Shown here: piece after piece, positions 56,138-64,000 of the stretch
Layout of the letters: each line of letters starts with the position of its first letter
Numbering within the stretch: the stretch's first letter is position 1
DNA from: Planctomycetota bacterium
GTDB lineage: Bacteria > Planctomycetota > UBA11346
Assembly: GCA_016745075.1 (NCBI GenBank)
Contig: JADGDD010000001.1
Span: forward strand, 559,125 to 623,124
DNA: 64,000 nucleotides
Direction: 5' to 3'
Notes under the pieces: generated by a model
The model's input: only the letters and a program-made list of their open reading frames with translations
Databases searched by the model: none
What the model was told of the DNA's origin: nothing
Made by a program: the position numbers and the translations under genes

Positions 56138-56461
56138 GTGGTTGATAATAAAAAGCTGTTAATAGATGATATAAAAACAAAACTTACCGATAAAAACACA
56201 ACATATGACACTGACCCACTGACAAATGAGCTTATAGAAGACTCAAAATCAGATAGAGACTTAAAGAAGAAGTATGCTAAGTGGTTTATGTCAATACTGA
56301 TATTACAGCTATCAGTCATGAACGTAGTTTTCATACTATCAGGGTATAAGATACTGAATTATAGTGAATGGTCACTCAATCTGTATATGAGCGGGACTTT
56401 AGCTGAGGTATTTGGCGGCATCTTCATAATAATAAACAACCTTTTCCCAAACGGGAAGTAA
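56138..56461 (+). CDS. Small membrane protein with two predicted helices (copy 1)
   Basis: A 107-aa protein of no recognised family. A charged N-terminal half (D/K-rich, about 1-48) is followed by two hydrophobic helices (about 52-70 and 82-102) with a short loop. The start is a GTG, with AGG 8 nt upstream, 8 nt after irrE, so the pair forms an operon. Small membrane proteins beside a regulatory peptidase suggest a toxin or an exclusion/effector protein, but this is only inference from context. Confidence 0.65.
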   Translation: MVDNKKLLIDDIKTKLTDKNTTYDTDPLTNELIEDSKSDRDLKKKYAKWFMSILILQLSVMNVVFILSGYKILNYSEWSLNLYMSGTLAEVFGGIFIIINNLFPNGK

Positions 56462-56479
56462 GGTACTGTCCTTGAAACG

Positions 56480-56494
56480 GCTTAGAATCGGTCT
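56480..56494. repeat. 15-bp direct repeat, right of the irrE module (copy 1)
   Basis: The second occurrence of GCTTAGAATCGGTCT, 905 bp from the first, in the non-coding gap after the membrane-protein gene. Confidence 0.6.
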
Positions 56495-56591
56495 CATGGC
56501 ACATTAAACATCACGTATAGATCATGTAGCAATGTTCCTACACGAGAATAAATGTTGATATTCTGGAATTAATGACAGGATACGAGCTATA

Positions 56592-56822
56592 TCAAAGCTC
56601 TTGGTTGTCAACGCTAACGACTGCCTGTGATGAATCATTAGGAATTGCAATGATGACCTCTTTGCCGCATTTAGTAGACACGATAATCTTTGCCACTGTT
56701 ATTTCTGCTCCAAAGTCATCACCAAATAGCAGCTCTATCAGAGAGGAACAGTTGTCATCTTTTGAATGGACTGGAAACACATCACCATTTATTTGTTTAG
56801 CATAGATTTCTATATTACTCAT
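56592..56822 (-). CDS. Small acidic protein, function unknown (copy 1)
   Basis: A 76-aa protein (MSNIEIYAKQINGDVFPVHS at the start) with an alternating hydrophobic pattern suggesting a small beta-rich fold; no family is recognised. The ATG chosen has GGAG 5 nt upstream; a longer frame to 56897 runs through the opposite-strand gene and lacks a ribosome site. Only 19 bp separate its start codon from that of the divergent 68-aa gene, and their ribosome sites lie side by side, so each promoter must lie within the other gene. Confidence 0.6.
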   Translation of the reverse strand: MSNIEIYAKQINGDVFPVHSKDDNCSSLIELLFGDDFGAEITVAKIIVSTKCGKEVIIAIPNDSSQAVVSVDNQEL

Positions 56823-56841
56823 AACAACTCCGAGGTATAAA

Positions 56842-57048
56842 ATGAATGAATTAAATGATGCAGAAAGGGTACTGCAAAAGATTCTTGAATGTGGCAAAAC
56901 TGATGAAGTTTACCAAACTGAAGGCATTGGAATCAGTGATTCGATGATAGCTAATCGTTTCATCCTTCCTAATATCTCTGTTAGGTATGCAAAGAAGCTT
57001 GCTAGTGATTACTTTGAAGCAAGAGGCGGTGCTTTCATGCATGGCTAA
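56842..57048 (+). CDS. Small HTH-like protein, candidate regulator or excisionase (copy 1)
   Basis: A 68-aa basic protein. The stretch GISDSMIANRFILPNISVRYAKKLASDYFEA (about 29-59) resembles a helix-turn-helix or winged-helix arrangement, as in small excisionases and control proteins; this is a pattern judgement, not a family match. GAGG lies 6 nt before the ATG. It is the gene nearest the right-hand att site, about 100 nt from it, where a recombination directionality factor would be expected. It is divergent from the 76-aa gene with a 19-bp gap. Confidence 0.6.
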   Translation: MNELNDAERVLQKILECGKTDEVYQTEGIGISDSMIANRFILPNISVRYAKKLASDYFEARGGAFMHG

Positions 57049-57150
57049 CTGTATTATTGGGAAATCATATCAATTTATGAGAACTAGACATTGACCAAAA
57101 AAACATGCACAGGATTTCGCAACCCCCGCAAAACACGGCCATTAAGTAGG

Positions 57151-57160
57151 TTCAGGTTCT
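57151..57160. repeat. Internal junction core, attP-like
   Basis: Context TAGG-TTCAGGTTCT-GGTTGCC, element sequence on both sides. This is exactly what circularisation of one unit would create. An orphan 3' half of tRNA-Leu (57151-57205) follows and lacks a 5' half. Confidence 0.85.
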
Positions 57161-57210
57161 GGTTGCCTTTTGGCCGTGGAGGTTCGAATCCTCTTCTGGG
57201 TACCAATCTG

Positions 57211-57242
57211 GCGTTCCTATGCGATGTAGGAGCGTCGTTTTT
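57211..57242 (+). terminator. Element-borne terminator (copy 2)
   Basis: Identical to the hairpin after tRNA-Leu in copy 1; here it follows an orphan tRNA 3' half. Confidence 0.75.
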
Positions 57243-57256
57243 ATTGGCTCAGAACA

Positions 57257-57271
57257 GCTTAGAATCGGTCT
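57257..57271. repeat. 15-bp direct repeat, left of irrE (copy 2)
   Basis: The GCTTAGAATCGGTCT repeat of the second unit; its partner is at 58162-58176. Confidence 0.6.
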
Positions 57272-57322
57272 GACGTGGTCGTGGGCATATTGACAGCTAC
57301 AAATAGTTACTAGTATATAGTT

Positions 57323-57811
57323 ATGTTGTTAGACCCTAAAAAAGAGGCCCAGTTACTGCTAGGTGAAACATGGAGTGGGAAAGGATTCCCAGTTGACCCT
57401 GTTACAATTAGCAGGTCTTTAGGGCTACAGGTAGTTGACACGACATTACCAACAAGTGTATCTGGAGCCCTTATAAAAGAAAAGGGTAAAGACCCAATTA
57501 TAGTTTTGCATAGCTCTGACAGTAAGAATAGGAAGCGATTTAGCTGTGCTCATGAACTAGGGCACTACATATCAAGGGTAAAAAGCGAATCGATACTTGA
57601 TGAGTACGACTTCATTGACCTAAGAAGCCCTTCCTCTTCAAATGGGACTGACAGGGAAGAGGTATTTGCTAATCAATTTGCAGCTAGCTTGCTAATGCCT
57701 TGCGATGAATTTAGAAAAGCGTTAAGAAAGACAGACAACAAGTATAAGCTCTCATCTATATTTGGAGTTTCAATTGAATCAATAAGTTATCGAATAAAGT
57801 CTATAGGCTAG
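57323..57811 (+). CDS. ImmA/IrrE family metallopeptidase (copy 2)
   Basis: Same 162-aa protein as copy 1, with the same promoter directly upstream (57290-57319). HELGH at 77-81 is intact. Confidence 0.85.
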   Translation: MLLDPKKEAQLLLGETWSGKGFPVDPVTISRSLGLQVVDTTLPTSVSGALIKEKGKDPIIVLHSSDSKNRKRFSCAHELGHYISRVKSESILDEYDFIDLRSPSSSNGTDREEVFANQFAASLLMPCDEFRKALRKTDNKYKLSSIFGVSIESISYRIKSIG

Positions 57812-57819
57812 GCAAATCT

Positions 57820-58143
57820 GTGGTTGATAATAAAAAGCTGTTAATAGATGATATAAAAACAAAACTTACCGATAAAAACACAACATATGACACTGACCCA
57901 CTGACAAATGAGCTTATAGAAGACTCAAAATCAGATAGAGACTTAAAGAAGAAGTATGCTAAGTGGTTTATGTCAATACTGATATTACAGCTATCAGTCA
58001 TGAACGTAGTTTTCATACTATCAGGGTATAAGATACTGAATTATAGTGAATGGTCACTCAATCTGTATATGAGCGGGACTTTAGCTGAGGTATTTGGCGG
58101 CATCTTCATAATAATAAACAACCTTTTCCCAAACGGGAAGTAA
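57820..58143 (+). CDS. Small membrane protein with two predicted helices (copy 2)
   Basis: Same 107-aa protein and GTG start as copy 1, 8 nt after irrE. Confidence 0.65.
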   Translation: MVDNKKLLIDDIKTKLTDKNTTYDTDPLTNELIEDSKSDRDLKKKYAKWFMSILILQLSVMNVVFILSGYKILNYSEWSLNLYMSGTLAEVFGGIFIIINNLFPNGK

Positions 58144-58161
58144 GGTACTGTCCTTGAAACG

Positions 58162-58176
58162 GCTTAGAATCGGTCT
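58162..58176. repeat. 15-bp direct repeat, right of the irrE module (copy 2)
   Basis: Fourth occurrence of GCTTAGAATCGGTCT in the window. Confidence 0.6.
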
Positions 58177-58273
58177 CATGGCACATTAAACATCACGTAT
58201 AGATCATGTAGCAATGTTCCTACACGAGAATAAATGTTGATATTCTGGAATTAATGACAGGATACGAGCTATA

Positions 58274-58504
58274 TCAAAGCTCTTGGTTGTCAACGCTAAC
58301 GACTGCCTGTGATGAATCATTAGGAATTGCAATGATGACCTCTTTGCCGCATTTAGTAGACACGATAATCTTTGCCACTGTTATTTCTGCTCCAAAGTCA
58401 TCACCAAATAGCAGCTCTATCAGAGAGGAACAGTTGTCATCTTTTGAATGGACTGGAAACACATCACCATTTATTTGTTTAGCATAGATTTCTATATTAC
58501 TCAT
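58274..58504 (-). CDS. Small acidic protein, function unknown (copy 2)
   Basis: Same 76-aa protein as copy 1, with GGAG 5 nt upstream of its ATG. Confidence 0.6.
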   Translation of the reverse strand: MSNIEIYAKQINGDVFPVHSKDDNCSSLIELLFGDDFGAEITVAKIIVSTKCGKEVIIAIPNDSSQAVVSVDNQEL

Positions 58505-58523
58505 AACAACTCCGAGGTATAAA

Positions 58524-58730
58524 ATGAATGAATTAAATGATGCAGAAAGGGTACTGCAAAAGATTCTTGAATGTGGCAAAACTGATGAAGTTTACCAAAC
58601 TGAAGGCATTGGAATCAGTGATTCGATGATAGCTAATCGTTTCATCCTTCCTAATATCTCTGTTAGGTATGCAAAGAAGCTTGCTAGTGATTACTTTGAA
58701 GCAAGAGGCGGTGCTTTCATGCATGGCTAA
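58524..58730 (+). CDS. Small HTH-like protein (copy 2)
   Basis: Same 68-aa protein as copy 1, about 100 nt from the right att site. Confidence 0.6.
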   Translation: MNELNDAERVLQKILECGKTDEVYQTEGIGISDSMIANRFILPNISVRYAKKLASDYFEARGGAFMHG

Positions 58731-58832
58731 CTGTATTATTGGGAAATCATATCAATTTATGAGAACTAGACATTGACCAAAAAAACATGCACAGGATTTC
58801 GCAACCCCCGCAAAACACGGCCATTAAGTAGG

Positions 58833-58842
58833 TTCAGGTTCT
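58833..58842. repeat. attR core (TTCAGGTTCT)
   Basis: Context TAGG-TTCAGGTTCT-AGTGACC: element on the left, host tRNA sequence on the right. Confidence 0.85.
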
Positions 58843-58887
58843 AGTGACCGCAAGGTCGTGAAGGTTCGAATCCTTTTCTGGGTACCA
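58833..58887 (+). pseudogene. Displaced original 3' half of tRNA-Leu
   Basis: Fifty-five bases from the anticodon loop to the encoded CCA. Joined to the host 5' half (55437-55468), they give an 87-nt tRNA-Leu with a perfect anticodon stem CTAGA/TCTAG. They differ from the element's version at about ten places, several of them paired changes in the variable arm and T stem. It has no 5' half now and cannot make a tRNA. Confidence 0.85.
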
Positions 58888-58890
58888 TGT

Positions 58891-58930
58891 AAGTCCTTGT
58901 AAATTACATATTTACAAGGACTTGTTTTTT
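58891..58930 (+). terminator. Native intrinsic terminator of the original tRNA-Leu gene
   Basis: AAGTCCTTGTAAAT and its exact complement form a 14-bp stem with loop TACAT, followed by GTTTTTT. It begins 4 nt after the displaced CCA end and now lies about 3.4 kb from the tRNA 5' half. Confidence 0.9.
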
Positions 58931-59038
58931 ACTGCTCTGGTATGGCACTGCATTCATTAGGGGCATTTAGGGGTTATTGATGTCACCCATATATCCGTAT
59001 ATATTGGCTCTCGAAGAAAACTCGTTTCTCGTGAGTGA

Positions 59039-60229
59039 TTAGTTTTTACTTTTCTTCTGGTAAAATCCTTGAGCGTGTTTTTGGTGTTTCTGCTTCCGTA
59101 GAGCTTGATATTCGGTTATAAAGACAGACGCTTGTTTCTTCTCTAATAATAATGCATTTGCTGCTATCTTTTGCAAAATTGAACATTCTTCTGCCGTTAG
59201 TCGCTCTGTCTGTAACAGTTGTATAACTCGCCCTGAAGCATCCCACGTTTGCGCTTTTTTTTCTGGTATAAAAGAATTTCCGATTGTGTCGTGCCCAGTA
59301 ATTGCCTGAAAGATTAAACAGGCAAGCATATAGCTCCCAGCCATATTAACATGCAGGTCCAGTTTCATATACGGTTTTTTAAGCTTCTTGTTGTACTTCC
59401 ACACTGGGCCAACAGCCAATGTCGGACGATGGAGAACTGGAGGAAGCTCCGGAGACACAAGTGTTTCCATTTCTTTAACAGGGTTGTGAATGTAGCCCCA
59501 ATCAGGGTCAGCATGAGCCAACCACACAGCCTGTCTGGCTGGAATACCTTCTAACGAAAATTGCTCGCATACTTCATGATAATAGCCAATGTCAGTTGTT
59601 ACATCTCGGATAAAAAGTTCAAAAGGTAACATGCCTGTTTGTTTGATCAGGGGAGTAACATAATCGCGTGTCCTGTCTGCCCCCTGTATGTATTCAAGCT
59701 CATCGTAGGCTGGGCCGTTATTGTAGATATTGTAGTAAAATAGTTTTGCATGAGGTGCATGTTTTTTGATGTAAGCAATACATTTTACAAGGGCTTCTTG
59801 TTCAGTCTGGCGCTGTTTCGTAGTAGTCGCTTTACCAAAAGATAAGGTTCCAGTTAAATAATGGCTTGAAAGCAGGATAACGTCCCATTTTTCTTTTTGG
59901 AGATAATCGCGAACACTTTTTCCTTTTTGCCGAACAGAAGGTGCATTGTTATTGGGATCTTTTTCACTTTCTTCTATAGCCTTCCATAAACCTTCGAGGC
60001 GCAATCCCATAGGGTTTAAAATCCACTGTTCGTGCTCAATGTGATAAGCACCAGAGGCTTCAGCTATTTGCGATAAGAAGCGGCGCGGACCAAGCAGATT
60101 ACTAGTACCAAACCCCAATACCTTTACTACCTGAGGAGGACTAGCGGCAAAGCCCACAGGCGATAGAGCAAGTGAGCAGATAAAAAGGCCAACAGTAATT
60201 GTAGATTTTAGACCAAAGAGTACTTTCAT
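59039..60229 (-). CDS. Exported SGNH/GDSL-like hydrolase family protein, function uncertain
   Basis: A 396-aa protein with a signal peptide (MKVLFGLKSTITVGLFICSL, cleavage near 30, FAASPP). The mature start VKVLGFGTSNLLGPRRFLSQIAEASG resembles the SGNH block I with Ser in GTSN. DLHVNMAGSYMLACLIF near the C-terminus could supply the Asp/His block V. This is similar in outline to DUF4886-type SGNH proteins of PVC and Bacteroidota. The ATG has GGAAAG upstream; the longer open frame upstream has no such site. The C-terminal 40 residues are lysine- and glutamine-rich. It lies downstream of the large kinase with a gap of 293 nt in which I see no gene. Confidence 0.6.
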   Translation of the reverse strand: MKVLFGLKSTITVGLFICSLALSPVGFAASPPQVVKVLGFGTSNLLGPRRFLSQIAEASGAYHIEHEQWILNPMGLRLEGLWKAIEESEKDPNNNAPSVRQKGKSVRDYLQKEKWDVILLSSHYLTGTLSFGKATTTKQRQTEQEALVKCIAYIKKHAPHAKLFYYNIYNNGPAYDELEYIQGADRTRDYVTPLIKQTGMLPFELFIRDVTTDIGYYHEVCEQFSLEGIPARQAVWLAHADPDWGYIHNPVKEMETLVSPELPPVLHRPTLAVGPVWKYNKKLKKPYMKLDLHVNMAGSYMLACLIFQAITGHDTIGNSFIPEKKAQTWDASGRVIQLLQTERLTAEECSILQKIAANALLLEKKQASVFITEYQALRKQKHQKHAQGFYQKKSKN

Positions 60230-60522
60230 AAGACTTCTTTCCTTTGAGAACGAATTTATGATCGAGCAACCAAGAGGGGCCTTGACTCTCACAGAAAGGA
60301 GCGTGCCCCCCTTCCTCATCTGACTAATTAGGGTAAGTCCATAATGTAAAAAGAGCAAAGGTTTTTGTTTCAGATTCGGTAACAGCTACTACGCATAATG
60401 AGAGGAGAGGTAGGCCTTGTTTTACTACGATATTCTATAAAAAATCATAAAAGGCCCTTAGCGTGGTAATTTGTAGTATTATAGAGAAGTAGTGTAATTA
60501 TTAAATAAGGTATACGGAAGCG

Positions 60523-63500
60523 CTAGCTCAATGTTGGGTTGCTCATTTCGCTTTCTTCCATCATACCGAGACGAGCCATGCCTTGTTCTGCTATACCGCG
60601 GAAGCCGGAACCGAGCGATGAATATAGGTGACGGTAGCCTTCTACTGCTTCGTGGGTGTAGCCGAAACTTTCTGCTATCCATGCAGCAAGTGCCTGTAGG
60701 TCTGGAGAGGTATCCAAAATAGTGAGAGGCTCCCAGGCAACAGACCATGGCATAAAACCAAGGGCAAACATGGATAGGCGTGATACTGTAGCTATTTCTG
60801 TATCAGTACGTTCACTCTCTATTTTATCCATGAGCGTAAAGCAGTGTTGAAGTTGTAGCTCGGCAGCACTGACATCACCAATACGACTAAATAAACCTGC
60901 CTGTAATAATTGGATAGAGGGGCGAGCATTGTCCAAACGACGTAAATAATTTAAAATTAATTTTGTACAGCCTAAGGCTGAAAGGCTGATCATATCTCTA
61001 ATACTACTGAATTGTTTGAGCGTGTCTTCTATCATTGAAAGGTCCAGCGTATCACCAATGGTAAATGATGTCAGCATGCGAGAAGCTTCAACGTATTGAA
61101 CCGGTGTGTGCAAAACAGGCATAACAACGGAGTAACCAATTTTTTGACAATGCTCGACACGCCGTTGGAACGTATACATTTCATCATAAGCTTGGAGGTC
61201 AAAAAGTTTAGTGGCAAACTCTTTGATTGGTTGGCTTAAAATATATGACACCGTATTTTGCAGAAGGTTTTCATCTGAAAAACCACGAATTAAATGTTTG
61301 AGCATTTGCAGAGATTCTTCTACATCTGCGGTGATACCTTCTTCGATAATAGCTTCTTTTAAGACTTGTACCGCCCATAAACAGAAGCGTGAGCGCGAGC
61401 GATCTTCCGCTGCCTGATAAGATAATACTGCACGAACACCTGGACCAATGTTGGCACTGCCGCCCGTTTTGAGCATGGCTAACTCAATGATTGCATCTTG
61501 GGCAAGGGCGTGATCCATATGCTCCAATAAAAAACTGTGTAATTCTTCTTCGGCCTGTTCTTTGTAGCCAGCACGACGGAAAGCGAGACAGAGCATAAAG
61601 TGAGCATCTGGTTTCTCTTCGCTGTCTACGTGTTCGGTAACAAAACGTCGGAAATAAGTAATGGCCTGTGGGTATAATTTTTGCCGCAACAATTCGTTAG
61701 CGATGGCATAAGATGGCACCATAAGCGGACTACGACGGCTTTCGATCATCATCTCATGCAATACCACCTGACTATCTTTGGTTGCAATCGCCATTTGATA
61801 ATGTTCTGGCCCCAATAAAGGAATGGGGTCTTGATAGGAGAGCTGTTCTTGTTCGTTAAAGCGAATGGAGAGAGATGATCCGACTACTTCGATAACGAGA
61901 TGACTACGGTCTACATGGGTGCGTGTCCGGAACATCGTGGTTTGACCATGCATACCAACTGGACGCATGGTTAGTGACGATGGCTGGAGTAAATCATCCA
62001 TTCCAGTAACTTGCGAAATGCTCAACCATTTACCACCCCACGCACCAATACGAAATACGTATGAAGAACTTGGGGGTGTTCCTCGCATAAATATCCAACA
62101 TTCTGATCCACCAGTAATGCTAAAATCTAAGGTCATACGCACGTCATCGGTGATACCTGCTACGGATAAAGGATATACCTGCATACCAGTACCACCAATG
62201 AGTACCCCGCCCATCTCTGGGTGTAAAATCTGACCAACCGGTTCCCCTTCATAAGCAACAACGGCTTCGCTTAAAGGTTCAACATCTTCTTTGAGTGCAT
62301 AATTCCAGCGACCAACAGGCAGCCACGCCCCCTCACGCTCACGTGCAAGACGCTGGCGTTCCATTTCACTAAATGACTCAGATAATTGACCTAGAACTTG
62401 GCTCAATTCCGCTTTAAATACATCACAGGTTGGGTAACGACTTTCTACTGAATGAGCCAAGGCCCAATCAGTAATACGTTGTAAACTCACAGGAGAATCT
62501 GGCCAAAGTTCCCGTAATGTTTTTCGGTTTATATTATTGCAGATACGATCAATAAATTGAATAAGGGTTTCCCCTGGTTCTTGTTCCATTGGCGCGCGTA
62601 ATGCAAGCAATTCAACAAGAATAACTCCAAGTGCATAAATATCAGCCCGTTCATCAGCTTGGTCAGCATTACCGCTGGCTTGCTCTGGAGACATATACAC
62701 GGGTGAACCAAGAACATCCCCATGTCGGGTACTGCGAGAGGAAAATGCATGTCCCTCAGTATGGACTCCATCGAGGCTACTGCGGCGACCAGAAACGGAA
62801 TTGGTTCGTATATAGCCACTGGTTGAACGCCGATACGATTGAGTTGTTCGTCGTCGATGATTCCCACTGCTTTTATTATGATAGTCAGATGTTGGCCTAT
62901 TTTGCGGAGCTAAGGACCCGACACTTGTTGTGTCTTGACCTGAAGCTCTATCTGTAAGTGGAGCTTCGACGCTGACCCCTGGAACAATAGTCGGTGCATA
63001 ACCAAGTGCGGTTTCTGAGTTCTGTTCTAAACGCTCAGACTCAATAACACTTAAAGGGTGATATTCATCTTCACGGGTGGTGATGCCTGTACTTGCTGTT
63101 GTAATACCAGCCTGTCTCTGTTCTGTGGTTCCTACGGATTTTTCAGATGCATCTACTTCGCCAAACACATCATCAAAGGCTTCTGCTGTTTGCTGAATGG
63201 GTTCTACATCAAGGGTACGAGCAAGGCCCCAGTCCAAGATGTGTACTTCACCATATTCACCCAATACAATATTAGCAGGCTTAAGATCTCGATGAACAAC
63301 CCCCATACTGTGGGCATAACACATAACATCAACGATTTTGAGAAAGAGCGTGAGGCGGTCAATTAAGGTTGCTTTGTGCCAGTGGTCATCGACTTTCGCT
63401 AAGCCTTGGAGATATTCTTCTAGGGTTTCGCCAATGGCAGGTGACATCATGTAACACGGGAAACCTTCCAATGAATAACCGCGTTCAAATACCGCAGCTA

Positions 63501-63720
63501 CACCCGGATGCTGAAGACGAGCAGTTAAGAAGATTTCTCGTTCAAAACGGTCTATAACAGCCTGATTATCAACCAGTTTTTCATGCACTATTTTTATAGC
63601 TGCGTTTCTATTCAACTCCACATCACGAGCAAGATAAACCATGCCTGTTGTGCCCTTCCCAAGAAGGCTCACCAGCTCATATCGATCATTAATCAGCATT
63701 CGGCGCTGCTGCTCACTCAT
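60523..63720 (-). CDS. Large Ser/Thr protein kinase with activation-loop insertion and C-terminal LamG-like and helical repeats
   Basis: A 1065-aa protein. The kinase domain is at 1-430: GKGTTGMV (21-28), Lys43, HRDLKPAN (143-150), DWG in place of DFG (163-165) and SPEQ (344-347). Between DWG and SPEQ there are about 180 residues instead of the usual 20-30; about 165 of these (170-332) are Ser/Thr/Arg-rich and look disordered. Residues about 470-640 resemble a concanavalin/LamG-like beta domain (LDFSITGGSECWIFMRG), and the rest is helical and TPR-like. No transmembrane helix is evident. The start used has GGTGG 5 nt upstream; a GTG three codons earlier overlaps this site. It is divergent from hemW. 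Confidence 0.85.
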   Translation of the reverse strand: MSEQQRRMLINDRYELVSLLGKGTTGMVYLARDVELNRNAAIKIVHEKLVDNQAVIDRFEREIFLTARLQHPGVAAVFERGYSLEGFPCYMMSPAIGETLEEYLQGLAKVDDHWHKATLIDRLTLFLKIVDVMCYAHSMGVVHRDLKPANIVLGEYGEVHILDWGLARTLDVEPIQQTAEAFDDVFGEVDASEKSVGTTEQRQAGITTASTGITTREDEYHPLSVIESERLEQNSETALGYAPTIVPGVSVEAPLTDRASGQDTTSVGSLAPQNRPTSDYHNKSSGNHRRRTTQSYRRSTSGYIRTNSVSGRRSSLDGVHTEGHAFSSRSTRHGDVLGSPVYMSPEQASGNADQADERADIYALGVILVELLALRAPMEQEPGETLIQFIDRICNNINRKTLRELWPDSPVSLQRITDWALAHSVESRYPTCDVFKAELSQVLGQLSESFSEMERQRLAREREGAWLPVGRWNYALKEDVEPLSEAVVAYEGEPVGQILHPEMGGVLIGGTGMQVYPLSVAGITDDVRMTLDFSITGGSECWIFMRGTPPSSSYVFRIGAWGGKWLSISQVTGMDDLLQPSSLTMRPVGMHGQTTMFRTRTHVDRSHLVIEVVGSSLSIRFNEQEQLSYQDPIPLLGPEHYQMAIATKDSQVVLHEMMIESRRSPLMVPSYAIANELLRQKLYPQAITYFRRFVTEHVDSEEKPDAHFMLCLAFRRAGYKEQAEEELHSFLLEHMDHALAQDAIIELAMLKTGGSANIGPGVRAVLSYQAAEDRSRSRFCLWAVQVLKEAIIEEGITADVEESLQMLKHLIRGFSDENLLQNTVSYILSQPIKEFATKLFDLQAYDEMYTFQRRVEHCQKIGYSVVMPVLHTPVQYVEASRMLTSFTIGDTLDLSMIEDTLKQFSSIRDMISLSALGCTKLILNYLRRLDNARPSIQLLQAGLFSRIGDVSAAELQLQHCFTLMDKIESERTDTEIATVSRLSMFALGFMPWSVAWEPLTILDTSPDLQALAAWIAESFGYTHEAVEGYRHLYSSLGSGFRGIAEQGMARLGMMEESEMSNPTLS

Positions 63721-63817
63721 GTAGTCCACCTTTGATACATAACATGGTTAGTATGAAGCCTAGATCTCTCCGATGCAAGGATGCTTGCCCTGATAAGCGC
63801 TGTGACAGGCTAGGTCT

Positions 63818-64000
63818 ATGTCTATTCGTCATTGTTACATCCACATCCCTTACTGCGCCTCCAAATGCCCCTATTGCGACTTTAATTCTATTGCAGGCCG
63901 AAGTGATGAATGGACTGTGTATGTACAAGCTCTCTTGCAGGAATTACGCCGATTACCCACAGGTCCTTACGATACACTCTTCATGGGTGGCGGCACACCC
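63818..64000 (+). CDS. hemW: HemW-like radical SAM protein (5' part only)
   Basis: The 61 visible residues contain the radical SAM motif CxxxCxxC (Cys13, Cys17, Cys20 in IPYCASKCPYCDF) and end in GGGTP. This opening (YIHIPYCxxKCxYCDFNS) is that of the HemN/HemW family, and the short N-terminus before the cluster motif favours HemW (heme chaperone) over HemN coproporphyrinogen dehydrogenase. An AGG lies about 6 nt before the ATG. The rest is beyond the right edge. Confidence 0.85.
   Translation, partial: MSIRHCYIHIPYCASKCPYCDFNSIAGRSDEWTVYVQALLQELRRLPTGPYDTLFMGGGTP

Larger units (their letters stand above)
57151..58832 (+). mobile_element. tRNA-Leu-integrated mini-element, copy 2 (1682 bp)
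   Basis: A direct tandem repeat of copy 1. All compared reading frames, spacers and repeats are the same, with no difference seen. Its left junction has the attP arrangement, and its right junction joins the displaced tRNA half. It may have arisen by a second site-specific integration, by integration of a circular dimer, or by duplication; the exact core-to-core unit favours the site-specific routes. Confidence 0.88.

Noticed and set aside
56592..56897. 101-codon frame on the - strand of the mini-element
   Set aside because: The longer start overlaps the divergent gene and has no ribosome site; the internal ATG at 56822 with GGAG is preferred.
57151..57205. Second tRNA-Leu gene in the middle of the tandem
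   Set aside because: Only the 3' half is present; the 5' half is replaced by element sequence, so no cloverleaf forms.

Overview
The window is about 64 kb of bacterial chromosome with moderate GC by eye, mostly housekeeping and catabolic genes plus one small foreign element. Several traits fit the PVC superphylum (Lentisphaerota or Planctomycetota like), although no rRNA is present to settle this. They are two formylglycine-type sulfatases, two large glycoside hydrolases of family 2, Ser/Thr kinases with long non-kinase tails, very large PQQ-like beta-propeller proteins, and a dephospho-CoA kinase fused to Rho directly after polA. The taxonomic call is inference.

Layout: 0-5.4 kb holds a peroxiredoxin (cut by the left edge), a tandem pair of U32/TrhP-type tRNA hydroxylation proteins and a Gld-type ABC permease/auxiliary pair without its ATPase. 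5.4-9.3 kb is a 1273-aa GH2 enzyme. 9.5-14.3 kb has a small exported protein, a gene-poor 0.8 kb stretch, then clpP, clpX and an RlmI-type methyltransferase. 14.3-18 kb is an lhgO / LysR / sulfatase group with a perfect 28-bp palindrome at the regulator start. 18-27.4 kb contains ispH, acnB, a retron-type reverse transcriptase with a hairpin-rich leader, a NifU-like protein that has lost its scaffold cysteines, a propeller protein, asd and a small LSM/HTH-like protein. 27.6-32.7 kb is polA, coaE-rho and tRNA-Arg(CCG). 32.8-38.7 kb is a sulfatase plus a mannoside-type catabolic operon (GH2, lyxose/mannose isomerase, polyol dehydrogenase), with the remains of a dead oppD gene between them. 38.9-46 kb is one long operon: acyltransferase, Zn-ribbon protein, membrane-anchored solute-binding protein, permease, and a permease-ATPase fusion. 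46-54.3 kb is a 1386-aa propeller/PDZ protein, acpS, a DapC-like aminotransferase and a HEAT-like protein. 54.3-64 kb has two protein kinases, a tRNA-Leu locus carrying the foreign element, an SGNH-like exported protein and the start of hemW.

The most striking object lies at 55469-58832: two apparently identical 1682-bp units in direct tandem, inserted in the anticodon loop of tRNA-Leu(CAG). The left junction keeps a complete hybrid tRNA gene, the middle junction has exactly the sequence expected of the circular attP, and the right junction carries the displaced original tRNA 3' half with its native terminator. Each unit encodes an ImmA/IrrE-type metallopeptidase, a two-helix membrane protein and two small divergent proteins, but no recombinase. 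It looks like a minimal, integrase-less tRNA-targeted element mobilised in trans. The second candidate for an undescribed system is the solitary retron-like reverse transcriptase at 21567-22421.
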